In this document: positions 62,512 through 64,000 of the stretch, in pieces | Position numbering within the stretch: the stretch's first letter is position 1 | Layout of the letters: every line of letters begins with the position of its first letter | DNA from: Methylocystaceae bacterium | Lineage (GTDB): Bacteria; Pseudomonadota; Alphaproteobacteria; Rhodospirillales; Terasakiellaceae | Reading direction: 5' to 3' | DNA length: 64,000 bases | Assembly (NCBI GenBank): GCA_013373205.1 | Contig: JABXIG010000020.1 | Location: 1-64,000, forward strand | Translations under genes and position numbers: made by a program | Notes under the pieces: model-generated | What the model was told of the DNA's origin: nothing | The model's input: the letters and a program-made list of their open reading frames with translations, nothing else | The model's database searches: none

Positions 62512-64000
62512 ATGAAAACAGAACTGCCCCAAACCATTCGCCTTGCTGATTATCAAGCCCCGGATTTTCAAGTCGACCATATTGATCTGGTCTTCGATCT
62601 GGAACCGGATGCCACGCGGGTAATTTCATCGGCGCAATATTATCAGGTGGGGGAAGGTTCAGACCTTGTGCTGGATGGCGAAGACCTCACACTGTTGAAT
62701 ATTGCCCTTGATGGACGCACTCTTTCTGAAAACGATTACACCATCAATGGTGACAAACTGACCTTAACAGATCTGCCAGAACGCTTTGAGCTGGTGGTGG
62801 AAAGTGAGATCGACCCCAAAGGCAACACGCAACTGTCCGGCCTGTATCAAACCAGCGGAAACTACTGCACCCAATGTGAAGCACAAGGTTTTCGCCGTAT
62901 CACCTATTTTCAGGACCGCCCGGATGTGATGACCCGTTTTACCGTGACCATCGTTGCAGATAAAGACACCTGCCCAGTCATGCTATCCAACGGTAATTTA
63001 ATTGAACAAAATGATCTGGAAGATGGCAAGCATGTTTGCGTGTGGGAAGACCCGTTTCCCAAACCAAGCTATCTCTTTGCCCTGGTTGCAGGGAACTTGG
63101 CTTGCGTTGAAGATACCTTTATTACCCAAAGTGGTCGTTCAGTCGATCTGCGCATTTTTGTTGAACAAGGCAATGAAGATCGCTGCGATTGGGCAATGGA
63201 AAGCTTGAAAGCCTCCATGAAATGGGATGAAGAGCGTTTCGGGCTGGAATATGATCTCGATCTTTATAACATCATCGCCGTCAGTGACTTCAACATGGGC
63301 GCGATGGAGAATAAATCGCTCAATGTCTTTAATACAAAATTTGTGCTGGCAAAATCCGACACAGCCACCGATCAAGACTACGCCGGGATCGAAGCGGTCA
63401 TTGCACACGAATATTTCCACAACTGGACGGGCAACCGGGTCACCTGCAGGGACTGGTTCCAACTTTCCTTAAAAGAAGGTCTCACCGTCTTTCGCGATCA
63501 GGAGTTCTCGTCGGACATGCGCTCACGCGCCACAGAACGAATTTCCAACGTCAAAATCCTGCGTGCCGCACAATTCCCTGAAGATGCCGGGCCGCTTGCC
63601 CATCCCGTACGCCCGGATCAATATATCGCCATTGATAATTTCTACACTGCGACCGTTTATAATAAGGGTTCCGAAGTGATCAGAATGATGCATACGCTTT
63701 TAGGCGAAGAAAAGTTCCAAAAAGGCATGCAGCTTTATTTTGAACGCCATGATGGCCAAGCCGTCACCTGTGATGATTTTGCCGCCGCCATGATGGATGC
63801 GTCCGGCATCGATCTGACACAATTTAAACTGTGGTATTCCCAAGCAGGCACACCCGAAGTCCGTGCAAGCTGGGACTTTGATGCCTCTAACAAACAATTT
63901 AAGCTGACCTTAAATCAAAAGCTGGCCCCCACACCGGGACAGGATGCAAAAGAAGTGATGCATATGCCAATCTCTGTTGGCTTGATCGCCCCGGATGGGA
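62512..64000 (+). CDS. pepN: aminopeptidase N (M1 family), partial, runs off window
   Basis: manual translation: MKTELPQTIRLADYQAPDF..., NMGAMENKSLNVFN, VIAHEYFHNWTGNRVTCRDWFQLSLKEGLTVFRDQEF; absent from ORF track because no stop lies in the window. Confidence 0.95.
   Translation, partial: MKTELPQTIRLADYQAPDFQVDHIDLVFDLEPDATRVISSAQYYQVGEGSDLVLDGEDLTLLNIALDGRTLSENDYTINGDKLTLTDLPERFELVVESEIDPKGNTQLSGLYQTSGNYCTQCEAQGFRRITYFQDRPDVMTRFTVTIVADKDTCPVMLSNGNLIEQNDLEDGKHVCVWEDPFPKPSYLFALVAGNLACVEDTFITQSGRSVDLRIFVEQGNEDRCDWAMESLKASMKWDEERFGLEYDLDLYNIIAVSDFNMGAMENKSLNVFNTKFVLAKSDTATDQDYAGIEAVIAHEYFHNWTGNRVTCRDWFQLSLKEGLTVFRDQEFSSDMRSRATERISNVKILRAAQFPEDAGPLAHPVRPDQYIAIDNFYTATVYNKGSEVIRMMHTLLGEEKFQKGMQLYFERHDGQAVTCDDFAAAMMDASGIDLTQFKLWYSQAGTPEVRASWDFDASNKQFKLTLNQKLAPTPGQDAKEVMHMPISVGLIAPDG

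Overview
The window looks like chromosomal DNA from an alphaproteobacterium, probably Rhodospirillales-like (inferred from gene order and protein families). Positions 1-8300 are accessory or island-like. They contain a peptidoglycan-binding ORF that appears frameshifted away from a toxin-like C-terminal domain, a CoiA-like/HNH nuclease pair fused in frame to an IS3-family transposase remnant, a PAS-GGDEF cyclase, and an operon of small conserved proteins, a secreted six-repeat Cys/Trp protein and a Ddl-like ATP-grasp ligase. Next come cspA, an rhlE-type helicase and an NO/denitrification-type block (cytochrome c', cytochrome b561, MFS, nnrS) with candidate Pho and FNR/NnrR-type sites. The stretch 15.5-31 kb is mostly housekeeping: radC, map, sfsA, comF, grxC, nitrilase, cobF, tRNA-Leu, dsbB, coq7, a Kef-type antiporter, ampD and rnpB. 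A SIR2-family gene is inserted between map and radC and has Asn where the family's usual catalytic His sits. After rnpB lies a beta-alanine-type catabolic block (XRE-cupin regulator, aminotransferase, mmsA). A complete dcw cluster (mraZ to ftsZ) follows, then lpxC, bamD, recN, ligA, OsmC, an acyl-ACP thioesterase and a partial pepN. All functional calls come from reading the sequence and recalled family motifs; no database search was run.
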